A stretch of DNA of 42,859 nt from positions 1 to 42,859 of the forward strand of contig VYDB01000028.1 of assembly GCA_009843635.1 (NCBI GenBank). Reading direction: 5' to 3'. The DNA is from Gammaproteobacteria bacterium. Its GTDB lineage: Bacteria > Pseudomonadota > Gammaproteobacteria > Pseudomonadales > Azotimanducaceae. Positions 8,766 to 19,836 of this stretch are shown piece after piece. A program made the position numbers and the translations under genes. A model generated the notes under the pieces. That model had not been told where the DNA came from. It made no database searches and worked only from the letters and a program-made list of their open reading frames with translations. Within the stretch, counting starts at the first letter, position 1. Every line of letters begins with the position of its first letter.

Positions 8766-8919
8766 GTTGGGCTGCTCCTTCGGTTGTCCTGGGTTCGCTG
8801 TCCCTGCTTAGATGGTTGGGAACGGAAAAGGTTGCACGGCGCTTCCTACCTGCTCGGCGGACCGCGGCAGGCGCTGCTTGGCCATCGGCAAGGCCATGAA
8901 GACGTCCGGAACGGGGTAA

Positions 8920-11315
<2,396 letters not shown>

Positions 11316-11319
<4 letters not shown>

Positions 11320-12140
11320 GCCCGCCGCCCCGTGGTCAGGCCGCGCCGACCGGCCTTGTCGTGCAGCGCTTGCGCCCGTCGCGCCACCGCCCGCCAGAAG
11401 CGCGGTTGCTCGGCGAATGCCTCCCGCAACGGCCTTCCTGAGTAAGTGCGCAGAAACCGCAGCCGCGAGATGGCCGGCAGGTCGAGGTCCAACGTTGAGA
11501 ACAGCAGGGCCGCCAAGTCCCGCTTTCGCCAGTAGGCGGAAAGCTTGGGCTGCAGCCGCGCCCGATGCAGGTCGAGCACCGCCAACCGCGCTTCGCCTTG
11601 CGCCCACTGTTGGCGGTCGAGCATCAGGTGGCAGATGTAGAGGTCCCGATGGGCAACGCCCGCCTCGTGCAGGCGACGCACGAAGCGGGCCATGGCCAAG
11701 ATCAATCGCCGCCGGGCCAGCGGCGAAGGCGGTTGGTGAGCCCATTGCGCAGCCACCGCCTCCAGGCTGTCATGACCGCTCAGTTCCTCGCAGAGCACGA
11801 AGGAGCGGCGCCGGGCCGGGTTGCCGCCCTCGGTGGCGAATGCGGCGACGCGGGGCGCGGGCAGATTCCGGGCGGCGAGATGGCGGCAGGCGCGATACTC
11901 GTTTTCCGCGCCCAACACGGGCCGCTTGCCGACCATCCAGTTCTTGAGGATTTCCAGCCAGCCGACCCCAAGGTGCCGCTTGAGGAAGTAGGGTTGTCCG
12001 CCGATTAGCACGCGCAACGTCGAGCGGCCCTTCACTTCGCGGAACACCTCGCCCTCGGCCGCTGCGGCCCAACCAAGCAGGTCTTCGCCGCCCAGCCGCT
12101 CGGCAAGCTCGGGAGCCAGGTAGGCCCTATCCTCACGCAT
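11316..12140 (-). CDS. waaP: Lipopolysaccharide core heptose(I) kinase
   Basis: Phosphorylates heptose I of the LPS inner core, which strengthens the outer membrane. The 274 residues show the ATP lysine in YFLKRHLGVGWLEILKNW (Lys54), AENEYRACRHL, a catalytic loop HRDLYICHLMLD with Asp166, and VLDLHRA as the metal-binding part. These match RfaP/WaaP. The ATG overlaps the waaG stop by eight bases, and a longer upstream frame is only a shadow of waaG. Its TGA overlaps the start of the tandem kinase gene, so translation of the whole block is probably coupled. Confidence 0.93.
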
Positions 12141-13296
12141 CTTTACCCTCGATCTTGGCAATGGTCTGCGGGCTGCCCGCGAATTCCTCAAACAGGTCCA
12201 CGGCGCGTTGCGCAAGTTGGTAGATGCGTTCGTCGTCGGCCAGTGCCCTGCCGTTGCGGGCCCAATCGGCTCTTTGGTCCGAGGTGATCAACTCGGCAAG
12301 CTGGGCGTTGAAGGTGTCTTGGTCGTAGGGCAGGGGCGTGATCAGCCCGGCCCCGGCCTGCCGCAGATAGCGGGCGTAGCCGCAGTTTTGGGTGACCAGG
12401 GCCGGCGTGCCCGCGATCATGGCTTCAAGGATCGCCATGCCCGCGTTTTCATCGTAGGCCGGCAGCACGAAGGCGTCGGCGGCAAAGAGGAAGTCGGGCA
12501 CGTCGGGGCGTCCGCCCATGAAGCGCACCCGCTCGTCAATGCCGAGCCGGGCTGCCAAGCGCTGGAACGGGTCGGCGTTGTCGTCGCCGAGCACATAGAG
12601 CCAAGTTTTGGCGAAGATCTCGCCGGGCAGCGCCTTGAAGCCCTTGAGCAGACGGTCGAGGCCCTTCTTGATGAATCCGGAACCGATGAAAAGCAGCAGG
12701 CATTCGGCTTCGCCCACGCCGAGGCTGGCCCGCATGCGCCCGCGAATGGCGCTCCTGTCCGCAGGCGCGGTGCGATTGCGTTCAATGCCCGGCGGCAAGG
12801 CGTGGAAACGCTCCTGCGGCGTCCGATAGTAGCGCCGGAAGGTCGGCGTTTCGGCATCGGAGATGGTCAGGACTTCGGTACCGGAACCCGCATCGTAGAC
12901 CGCTTGTTCCGAGCGCAGCAGGGCACTGTATCGCGGCAGCAGCCGGTACCAGGCGCTGCGTTGGGTGCGGGCCTTGTGCTGGTAGCAGGAATCCCCGGCG
13001 TAGTAGGCATCGAGGCCGGGCATCTTGTTCATGCCCACCACCAAGTCCACCGGCTCGGCCTTCAGGTCATCGCGCACCCAATCGGCGAAGCGATCGTAGA
13101 GCCGGTGATTGGTCAGGGCCTTGACGGGCGCCAGCTTAACGACCACGCCATCGGGCAGCGGGCCGTCGTCGCGCCAGTGGATCGCGTAGATGCGCACCCC
13201 ATGCCCACGGCGGCGGCACTCGGCGACCATCTTCATCATGTCCCTTTGAATGCCGCCGAACGGAAAATACTTGAAGATGCAGAAGGCGATGTTCAT
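12133..13296 (-). CDS. waaG: LPS core glucosyltransferase I (GT4 family)
   Basis: Adds the first glucose to heptose II of the LPS core, at the inner face of the cytoplasmic membrane. The 387-residue protein starts MNIAFCIFKYFPFGGIQRDM, the WaaG N-terminus. The GT-B C-terminal half has LLFIGSGFIKKGLDRLLKGF and the nucleotide-sugar motif PAYDENAGMAILEAM (an E-x7-E arrangement). MNKMPGLDAYYAGDSCYQ is another hallmark of WaaG. It overlaps waaC by ATGA at its start and waaP by eight bases at its end. The glucose donor assignment follows E. coli and Pseudomonas; the sugar may differ here. Confidence 0.93.
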   Translation of the reverse strand: MNIAFCIFKYFPFGGIQRDMMKMVAECRRRGHGVRIYAIHWRDDGPLPDGVVVKLAPVKALTNHRLYDRFADWVRDDLKAEPVDLVVGMNKMPGLDAYYAGDSCYQHKARTQRSAWYRLLPRYSALLRSEQAVYDAGSGTEVLTISDAETPTFRRYYRTPQERFHALPPGIERNRTAPADRSAIRGRMRASLGVGEAECLLLFIGSGFIKKGLDRLLKGFKALPGEIFAKTWLYVLGDDNADPFQRLAARLGIDERVRFMGGRPDVPDFLFAADAFVLPAYDENAGMAILEAMIAGTPALVTQNCGYARYLRQAGAGLITPLPYDQDTFNAQLAELITSDQRADWARNGRALADDERIYQLAQRAVDLFEEFAGSPQTIAKIEGKDA

Positions 13297-14327
13297 GCAT
13301 CAGCTCCGAGCAGCGCCAAGGCCCGTGCCCACACCCGCTCCGGCGTCAGTTCGGCGTAGCACGGGGGATTGACGGGCTCATCACGCCACAGGCGCCCCGG
13401 CCCGCGATAGCGGCAGGTTCTCGACAAACAAGGTGCGCAAGGGAAGGTTGAGGCAAGGGTGGCAGCCCCCTCGCCGCGACAGCCGGTCAGATCAGGCGCC
13501 GTGCTGCCGTACAGGGCCAAGGTGGGCACGGCGCAAGCGGCGGCCAGATGCGCCAATCCCGAGTCCACGCCCACCGTCAAGCGCACGCCTTGCAGGAGGT
13601 CGATCCATTCGCCAATGTCCATGGCAGGCAAAGTTCGCCCGCCACCCTGGGCGGCAATGCGTTCGGCCCGGCAGCGCTCCGCTTGATCCCCCCAAGGCAG
13701 CAACACCTCGAATCCGGCCGCTGCCGCTTGCCGCGCCAACTCGATCCACATGGCTTCGGGCCACCGCTTGGAAGGCCAGGAGCCGCCATGCAGGAACAGG
13801 CACGCCGAACGGCACGCCGAACCTGTGGATTCACGTCGGGACAAGCCGAAGTCGAGCGGCTCGGCCGCATCCTGAGCGTAGCCGAAAGCGCCCGCGAAGA
13901 GTTGCCGCTGCCGGTCAATGGCGTGCTGTTGCCGAGGCACGGCAACGCCGCGCTGGTAGAACCAGGCGGCGGCCGCCTCACGCACGTCGCCGCGAGCGAA
14001 CCCCACCTTCTCCGCGCCGCGGGCAAGGGCGGCGACCATGGCGCTTTTCACCAAGCCCTGCGCATCAAGCACCAGATCGTATTCTTGGGTTCCGAGCTTG
14101 GCCAGGAATGCCCCCATTGCGCCTCGCGAGCGCACGAGCTTGCGCCGCCAACGCCGCCAGGCAATGGGAATCGCCCGGTCCACCGCCGGATGCCGTTCGG
14201 CGATGGCCTGGTAGGCTTCCTCCACCACCCAATCGAAGCGCACCCCGTGCCGATGGGCCGCCGTCACCGCTGGCAAGGCATGCACCACGTCGCCCAGGGA
14301 GGAAGTCTTGACCAGCAGGGCTTTCAC
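13293..14327 (-). CDS. waaC: ADP-heptose:LPS heptosyltransferase I
   Basis: Transfers the first L-glycero-D-manno-heptose onto Kdo of lipid A-Kdo2. The 344-residue GT9 enzyme starts MKALLVKTSSLGDVVHALPA, where the Asp in SLGDVVH is the catalytic base in the family. YDLVLDAQGLVKSA and the C-terminal TVGVDSGLAHLAAA, LYGSTAPDLTG are also diagnostic. It is distinguished from WaaF by the SSLGD start and its position after waaF. ATGA overlaps link it to both neighbours in the operon. Confidence 0.94.
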   Translation of the reverse strand: MKALLVKTSSLGDVVHALPAVTAAHRHGVRFDWVVEEAYQAIAERHPAVDRAIPIAWRRWRRKLVRSRGAMGAFLAKLGTQEYDLVLDAQGLVKSAMVAALARGAEKVGFARGDVREAAAAWFYQRGVAVPRQQHAIDRQRQLFAGAFGYAQDAAEPLDFGLSRRESTGSACRSACLFLHGGSWPSKRWPEAMWIELARQAAAAGFEVLLPWGDQAERCRAERIAAQGGGRTLPAMDIGEWIDLLQGVRLTVGVDSGLAHLAAACAVPTLALYGSTAPDLTGCRGEGAATLASTFPCAPCLSRTCRYRGPGRLWRDEPVNPPCYAELTPERVWARALALLGADA

Positions 14328-15316
14328 AGCATCGCGCGGGCGACGGCGGCGGGTGTCAGTTCCCGCAGGCAGTTCAGGTGTCCAAGCGGGCAGTCGCGCT
14401 GAAAGCAGGGTTGGCAGTCCAAGCCGAGGGACAGCACTTGCGCGTTGGCATCGAGGGGCGGCGTGAAGTCGGGCGACGTGGAGCCGTAGAGGGCGACCAC
14501 CCGCACCGACAGGGCACAGGCCACGTGCATGAGCCCGGAGTCGTTGGTCACCACGGCATCGGCCAGTGAGAGGAGGTCCACCGCATCGGTCAGGCGGGTG
14601 CGGCCGACCAGGTTGACGGTGCCGGGGGCAGCTTCAGCGATGGCGACGCCCAATGCCTGATCGCCGGGCGAACCGATCACCCAGACGCCATGGCCGGTCT
14701 TCAGTCGCTCCCGGGCGAGGGCGGCGAAGTGCTCCGCCGGCCAGCGCTTGGCAGCGCCATATTCGGCGCCGGGGCAGAGGATGGTCACCCGCTCGGCGGT
14801 GGCCAAGCCGAAGCGCTCGACCAAGGCGGCGCGATTGGCCGCATCGACCCTCAGGACGGGAGCTGGATAGGGCTGCGGCAAGGATTGCCCCGGCGGGTAG
14901 GCCAGCGCCATGAAACGCTCGATCATTTTCGGGTGCCGGTCCCGGTCCAGGCGCCGCCAATCGTTAAGCAGCCCGAACCGGGCTTCGCCCAACCAGCCTA
15001 TTCGGCGGGAAATCCCGGCCCAACAGGGCAGCAGCGCCGACTTGAAGCTGTTGGGCAGCACGTAGGCCGCATCGAAGCCCACCCCGCGAAGCGCCCGACC
15101 TAAGCGTTGCCGCTCCCGCCAGCCGAGTGCGCCGTGGGGGACGGCCAATTCGTGCACTTGGTGAACGCCCGGCATGCGCAGCCCCAACGGCGCTGTCGCC
15201 GGCGGCGCCGCCAGGTGAATTTCGGCATCGGCGTGCTGCTGCTTAAGCGCCTGAACCAACGTATGGGCCATCACCATATCGCCAACCCAAGCTGGCGCTA
15301 TGATCAAGGCTTTCAT
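14324..15316 (-). CDS. waaF: ADP-heptose:LPS heptosyltransferase II
   Basis: Adds the second heptose of the LPS inner core. The 330-residue protein begins MKALIIAPAWVGDMVMAHTL, the WaaF form of the GT9 start with the catalytic Asp. AYVLPNSFKSALLP, ILCPGAEYGAAKRWP and the C-terminal VTNDSGLMHVACA with LYGSTSPDFTPP complete the family pattern. The ATG lies four bases after the ilvE stop; a longer open frame upstream is only the shadow of ilvE. The stop overlaps the waaC start by ATGA. The order glnE-ilvE-waaF-waaC-waaG-waaP is, from memory, the same as in P. aeruginosa. Confidence 0.95.
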   Translation of the reverse strand: MKALIIAPAWVGDMVMAHTLVQALKQQHADAEIHLAAPPATAPLGLRMPGVHQVHELAVPHGALGWRERQRLGRALRGVGFDAAYVLPNSFKSALLPCWAGISRRIGWLGEARFGLLNDWRRLDRDRHPKMIERFMALAYPPGQSLPQPYPAPVLRVDAANRAALVERFGLATAERVTILCPGAEYGAAKRWPAEHFAALARERLKTGHGVWVIGSPGDQALGVAIAEAAPGTVNLVGRTRLTDAVDLLSLADAVVTNDSGLMHVACALSVRVVALYGSTSPDFTPPLDANAQVLSLGLDCQPCFQRDCPLGHLNCLRELTPAAVARAML

Positions 15317-15320
15317 GAAT

Positions 15321-16250
15321 CTAAACCGGCGTGTGCCACTCAGGAAAGGCGTTGCGTTGGCCGCGCACCTGGTCGAAATAGGCGCTCTGCAGTCGTTCGG
15401 TGACCGGCCCCCGCTGGCCGTCGCCGATGCGGCGTCCGTCGAGCTCGCGAATGGGCAGCACTTCCGCCGCCGTGCCGGTGAAGAAGGCTTCATCGCAGAT
15501 GTAGACCTCATCGCGGGTGATGCGCCGTTCGACGATCTCCATATCGGCTTCACGGGCCAAGTGAAACACCGTGTCGCGAGTGATGCCGTCCAGGCAACTG
15601 GTCAGCTCCGGGGTGTGCAGCAGGCCATCGCGAACGATGAAGATGTTCTCGCCCGAACCTTCCGCCACGTAGCCTTCGTTGTCCAGCAGCAGCGCTTCGT
15701 CACAGCCCGAATCGAGCGCCTCGTGAAGCGCCAGTATCGAATTGATGTAGTTGCCGTTGGCCTTGGCCTTGCACATGGTGATGTTGACGTGGTGGCGCGT
15801 GTAGGACGAGGTGCGCACCGAAATGCCCCGCTCCCGGGCGTCTTCGTCCATGTAGTTCGGCCACGGCCAAGCGGCGATGGTCACGTTGACGGTCAGCCCC
15901 TTGGCCCGCAATCCCATGGCTTCCGAGCCGAGGAACGCCATGGGCCGCAGGTAGCCTTCGCCGAGCGCGTTGGCGCGCAGGGTCTCGACTTGGGCGGCGT
16001 TGACCTCGTCGGCGGAGTAGGGAATCTCGAGCCCGAGGATGTGCGCGGAGTTGAACAGGCGCTGGGTGTGCTCGGCCAGCCGGAAGATGCAGGGCCCCTT
16101 GGGCGTCTGGTAGGCGCGCACGCCCTCGAACACGCCGAGCCCGTAGTGCAGGGTGTGGGTCAGCACGTGGACCTTGGCGTCGCGCCAGGGGACCAACTCG
16201 CCGTTGAACCAGATGAAGCCGTCTCGATCGGCAAAATTCGGTGTGCTCAT
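15321..16250 (-). CDS. ilvE: Branched-chain amino acid aminotransferase
   Basis: Catalyses the last, reversible transamination to valine, leucine and isoleucine using PLP. The 309-residue class IV enzyme shows THTLHYGLGVFEGVRAY near the start, the PLP lysine in MCKAKANGNYINSILA, GYVAEGSGENIFIV, and EAFFTGTAAEVLPI. It sits 45 bases after glnE and 4 bases before waaF. The amino acid gene is thus embedded in the LPS operon, as in pseudomonads. Confidence 0.96.
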   Translation of the reverse strand: MSTPNFADRDGFIWFNGELVPWRDAKVHVLTHTLHYGLGVFEGVRAYQTPKGPCIFRLAEHTQRLFNSAHILGLEIPYSADEVNAAQVETLRANALGEGYLRPMAFLGSEAMGLRAKGLTVNVTIAAWPWPNYMDEDARERGISVRTSSYTRHHVNITMCKAKANGNYINSILALHEALDSGCDEALLLDNEGYVAEGSGENIFIVRDGLLHTPELTSCLDGITRDTVFHLAREADMEIVERRITRDEVYICDEAFFTGTAAEVLPIRELDGRRIGDGQRGPVTERLQSAYFDQVRGQRNAFPEWHTPV

Positions 16251-16295
16251 GTTCTCCTTCGCTGCGATCCTGCTTGGCCGCCCGCTGCCGTGATC

Positions 16296-19049
16296 CTAGG
16301 CTGGCGGCTGCTCCAACAGCCGTTGCCAGAGGTCCAGGATGACGCCGCGGTGGACGGCCAATTCCGCGTCCCCGCCTTCGCCCTTTAGATCCAGCACTTC
16401 ACGATGATGGCGCTCCCGCAGCGCGAGGTAGGCGCGGGTCAGGCGGTCGGCGTCTTCGCTGTCCAGAACGCCGGTTTCCTTCGCCGCCTCCAGGATGCGG
16501 ACGTTGTCGGAGTGACGGGCTAGGGCTGGCTCCTCATGGGCATGGGCCAAAACGATGTATTGCACCATAAATTCGATGTCAACGATACTGCCGCGGCCCC
16601 GCTTTAAGTCCTCGCCACGCTGATGGGCGGCGATGCGCTGACGCATTTGGTTGACTTCCGCGCGCAAGGCCTCGGCTGCGCGCGGCTGGCACAGAAAGTC
16701 GATGCGGGTCTGTTCAAAACGGCGTTGAAGCTCGGCGTCGCCCGCCACCGCCCGCGCCCGCACCAGGGCCTGATGCTCCCACACCCAAGCGTTGCTGCGC
16801 TGGTACTCCACGAAGGCCTTCAGGCTGGTCATCAAGGTGCCGGCGTTGCCGGACGGGCGCAGGCGCATGTCCACCTCGTACAGCGGCCCCAAGTAGGTGG
16901 GCGCGGTCAGGTAGTGGAGCAACTTGCGCACCAGCCGGTGCGCAAACTGGACGTGCGCCAAGGGCAGGTCGTGCACGAAGACGATGTCCAAGTCGGAGCC
17001 CGGCCCAAGCTCGATGCCGCCGAGCTTGCCGTAGCCGACGATGACGAACGGCCTGCCCTCCAAGCCTTCAGGTGCGCCATGGCGGAGCTCGCACTGGTCC
17101 CAAGCCAGTTTGAGGCTGTGCTCGAGCACCGCCTCGGCCAAGCGGGTCAGGTAGTCGCTGACGTGCATCAGCGCCAAGCCGCCCAGCGCCTCCGCCGCCG
17201 CCACCTGGAAGACGTGCCGCTCCTTGAAGGCGCGCAGCTCTTCGAGCAGGGCCTCCTCGTCACGCACCTCGGCGAGCTGCTGGCCAAGGGCTTCGAACAG
17301 CGCCTGCCGATCCGGGGCCAGCTTCACCGAGGGGCGGTCGATGAGCAGGCTAAGGAGCCTCGGCCGCTGCCGAATCTGCTCCGCCAGCCAACGGCTGCGG
17401 CAGGCGACGCGAACCAGCCGCTCCGCCACCTCGGGATGGTCGCGCAGCAATGCCAGGTAGGTTGAACGGCGCAGCACGGCCCGCAGCAGGGGCACGAGGC
17501 GCGTCAGGCCCTGCAAGGGATCCTTGGCTAGGGAAAGCGCCTGCAGCAGCCGCGGCATCAGTTCATTCAATCGATGCCTGCCCGCCTCGCCAACGGAAGC
17601 CCGGTCCCGGGCCTTCGCGAGTTCGTCGAGCAAGGCCACGGCCTCGGCCCCATCGCCAAAACCGGCCCGAGCCAAGGCCAGCGGCACGCTGCGCGACGCC
17701 CAAAGATCCCGGTCGGGATCGGGCGCATCGGTCACCAACAGGCGCTCAAAGACCGCTTCAACCCGGCTGCGATGGGCCGCCAAGGCTGTCAAGTAGGCGT
17801 CATAGTCGTCGTAGCCAAGGCTCCGCGCCAATCGAAGCCGGCTGAGATCCGTTGCTGGCAGGCGCTGGCTCTGCCGATCGGCCTCGGCTTGGATGCTGTG
17901 TTCGGAGTCGCGCAGAAAGCGATAGGCGGCACCGAGCTCGCGGGCCGCTTCCGGGTCGAAAACGTGAGCTTCCTCAAGCGCGGCCAAGGCCGCCAGAAAG
18001 CCGGGTTGCCGCAACTCGGGTTGCTGGCCGCCGCGCACGAGCTGTTGCACCTGCACGCAGAATTCCGCATCGCGAATGCCCCCCGCGCCCAACTTGAGAT
18101 CGTCCGCCCGACGGCGATCATCCATTCGCCGAGCCTTCATCGCCCGCATCTCGTCGATCGCCCCGAAGTCCAGGTAGCGGCGATAGACAAAGGGCTGGAT
18201 GGCGTCCAGGAAAGCGGCGCCAACGGCCAGGTCGCCCGCGCAGGGCCGTGCCTTGATGAAGGCGTAACGTTCCCAGTCGCGGCCTTGGGTCTCAAAGTAG
18301 TTGGTCATGGATCCGCTATCCATGACCAGTGCCCCGCTGCCGCCGTAGGGACGCAGGCGCATGTCCACGCGGAACGTGAAGCCGTCCTCGGTGACGCTGT
18401 GCAGCGCCTCGATCAGGCGCTGGCCGACGCGCGTGAAGAAGTTGCGGTTCGACAGGCCGGAGGCGGTGCGCCCGTCCTCGGCAAAGGTGAAGACCAAGTC
18501 AACGTCCGAAGACAGGTTGAGCTCCCGGCCGCCGAGCTTGCCCAAGGCGAGCACCGCCAGCCGCTGGGGTTGATTCGACGACGCGTCCAAGGGCTGGCCA
18601 TGGCGCTCGGCCTCCCAGCGCTCCACCACGCCGAGGGCCGTTCCTATCAAGGCATCGGCCAAATCGGAAAGACCGCCCACGGTCTCCTCGAACGACGCGA
18701 GCCGCAGCAGATGGCGCCAGACAATTCCGAACTGCCAACGATTGCGCAGGTGGCGCAGGGCGCGCTTGAGCGCCGCCATGTCGGCCGCGGCGGCGACGCC
18801 GCTGAGCTCTGCCGTCAGGGCTGCCGCATCGGGCGGACGGTTGAAGGCTTCCTGAGCGAGCCCTTCGGCAAACCACGCCCGCTCAGCGCGCGCGACCTGG
18901 GCGGCGAAGTCGCTCAGGCCAATGACCCAACGGGCGTCGGGTGGCAGCGCCAGCCCATTCTGGCCAGCAAAGCGGTCCGCCCGCTCAGCGATCTCCTGCG
19001 GCAGCGCATGCTGGGAGATGGACCGCTGATCAGACACTAGACTCTTCAT
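16296..19049 (-). CDS. glnE: Bifunctional glutamine synthetase adenylyltransferase/adenylyl-removing enzyme
   Basis: Controls glutamine synthetase by adding or removing AMP in answer to PII and glutamine. The 917 residues hold two nucleotidyltransferase halves. The N-terminal half (adenylyl removing in E. coli) has GGRELNLSSDVDLVFTF. The C-terminal half (adenylyl transferring) has GIELGPGSDLDIVFVHD. GSGALVMDSGSM and YDDYDAYL, and late in the protein GRGSIVDIEFMVQY, are also conserved. Length is close to the E. coli enzyme (946). No ribosome site precedes the ATG; a GTG four codons in is an alternative. Its upstream side borders the low-GC restriction-modification island. Confidence 0.96.
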   Translation of the reverse strand: MKSLVSDQRSISQHALPQEIAERADRFAGQNGLALPPDARWVIGLSDFAAQVARAERAWFAEGLAQEAFNRPPDAAALTAELSGVAAAADMAALKRALRHLRNRWQFGIVWRHLLRLASFEETVGGLSDLADALIGTALGVVERWEAERHGQPLDASSNQPQRLAVLALGKLGGRELNLSSDVDLVFTFAEDGRTASGLSNRNFFTRVGQRLIEALHSVTEDGFTFRVDMRLRPYGGSGALVMDSGSMTNYFETQGRDWERYAFIKARPCAGDLAVGAAFLDAIQPFVYRRYLDFGAIDEMRAMKARRMDDRRRADDLKLGAGGIRDAEFCVQVQQLVRGGQQPELRQPGFLAALAALEEAHVFDPEAARELGAAYRFLRDSEHSIQAEADRQSQRLPATDLSRLRLARSLGYDDYDAYLTALAAHRSRVEAVFERLLVTDAPDPDRDLWASRSVPLALARAGFGDGAEAVALLDELAKARDRASVGEAGRHRLNELMPRLLQALSLAKDPLQGLTRLVPLLRAVLRRSTYLALLRDHPEVAERLVRVACRSRWLAEQIRQRPRLLSLLIDRPSVKLAPDRQALFEALGQQLAEVRDEEALLEELRAFKERHVFQVAAAEALGGLALMHVSDYLTRLAEAVLEHSLKLAWDQCELRHGAPEGLEGRPFVIVGYGKLGGIELGPGSDLDIVFVHDLPLAHVQFAHRLVRKLLHYLTAPTYLGPLYEVDMRLRPSGNAGTLMTSLKAFVEYQRSNAWVWEHQALVRARAVAGDAELQRRFEQTRIDFLCQPRAAEALRAEVNQMRQRIAAHQRGEDLKRGRGSIVDIEFMVQYIVLAHAHEEPALARHSDNVRILEAAKETGVLDSEDADRLTRAYLALRERHHREVLDLKGEGGDAELAVHRGVILDLWQRLLEQPPA

Positions 19050-19233
19050 TCAGACCGATCATTGCACCAAACATTAGCAAAATCACTTGGCAAACAGGGT
19101 GGGTTTTACAGTCAAGAGAAACCCATGATTTCAAGACAGGTGGCTGAAGGGGATAGAATGGGCAGGAGCCCTTCCGCCAACCGAGGGCCTGATCCGAAAT
19201 CCACCGTCTTAAACCACCAGCCATGGTAAATCG
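19050..19233. other. Divergent AT-rich gap between glnE and the endonuclease gene
   Basis: This gap marks the change from GC-rich core genes to lower-GC island DNA. GGGTTT and AAACCC (19101-19106 and 19119-19124) form a 6-bp stem with a 12-base loop. A TAGAAT hexamer at 19154-19159 could be a -10 box for the endonuclease gene, but its -35 partner is poor. No repeat marking an insertion boundary was found. Confidence 0.35.
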
Positions 19234-19836
19234 ATGCCAACAGTGAGAAACAAGGCCGACCCGAACTGCTTCAACCCTGGCTTCGATTGGCCATTTGAGT
19301 TGAGGCAAGATGACTTCCGACTGGCGATGCAAGACGTTTATGACTTCTTTCATGACGTAAATACGCACCTGACTTCGAAGGGCCTTCAGAGATTGGACGA
19401 CATGCTGAGGCCGGCGATCATGTCGGGCGTTCTGTCGGACATGCTCACCTCGAGCCTTGCGACTCACGCCCGGGTGCTTGTTGAGAACAAATACTTCAAC
19501 GGTCACCCTGACCTCTTGGTTCAAGGTGTCTATCCGAACAACTCGGTCAAATCAGGGACCGAAGGGGTTGAAATCAAGACTACTCGCAAGAAGGGAGGTG
19601 CCGTTGACACACATGGCGCAAGAGCGCAGTGGATGTGTGTGTTCGTTTACACAGTGGATACGGAGTCAGAGCCCGCCTCGAGCCGGAAACCAATGACCTT
19701 TACGGAGGTTTACCTAGGTCGAGTCACAATTGACGACTTCCGGCGGAATCGACGAGGCGAACTCGGCACCAGAACTGCTACGCTGCATGCTGACGGGATC
19801 AAGAAGCTCCGGGAGGGCTGGATTTACAAGGCCTAG
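19234..19836 (+). CDS. Predicted type II restriction endonuclease, PD-(D/E)XK-like
   Basis: A 200-residue protein with a nuclease-like core: HPDLLVQG supplies Asp93, and EGVEIKTTRKKGG supplies Glu113-Ile-Lys115, giving the spacing of a PD-(D/E)XK site. THGARAQWMCVFVY could be the following core strand. The N-terminal half (DVYDFFHDVNTHL and RLDDMLRPAIMSG) is probably helical. The methyltransferase gene converges on it and overlaps its last 38 bases, which supports a restriction role. Base composition is much lower in GC than in the core genes, a sign of transfer. The specificity is unknown. A nuclease that only degrades modified DNA, or a decayed enzyme, cannot be excluded. Confidence 0.7.
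   Translation: MPTVRNKADPNCFNPGFDWPFELRQDDFRLAMQDVYDFFHDVNTHLTSKGLQRLDDMLRPAIMSGVLSDMLTSSLATHARVLVENKYFNGHPDLLVQGVYPNNSVKSGTEGVEIKTTRKKGGAVDTHGARAQWMCVFVYTVDTESEPASSRKPMTFTEVYLGRVTIDDFRRNRRGELGTRTATLHADGIKKLREGWIYKA

Noticed and set aside
12208-13359. 383-codon open frame antisense to waaG
   Set aside because: Shadow frame without motifs; waaG is clear on the other strand.
17574-19040. 488-codon open frame antisense to glnE
   Set aside because: Long antisense frames are expected at this GC content; no start context or domain supports it.
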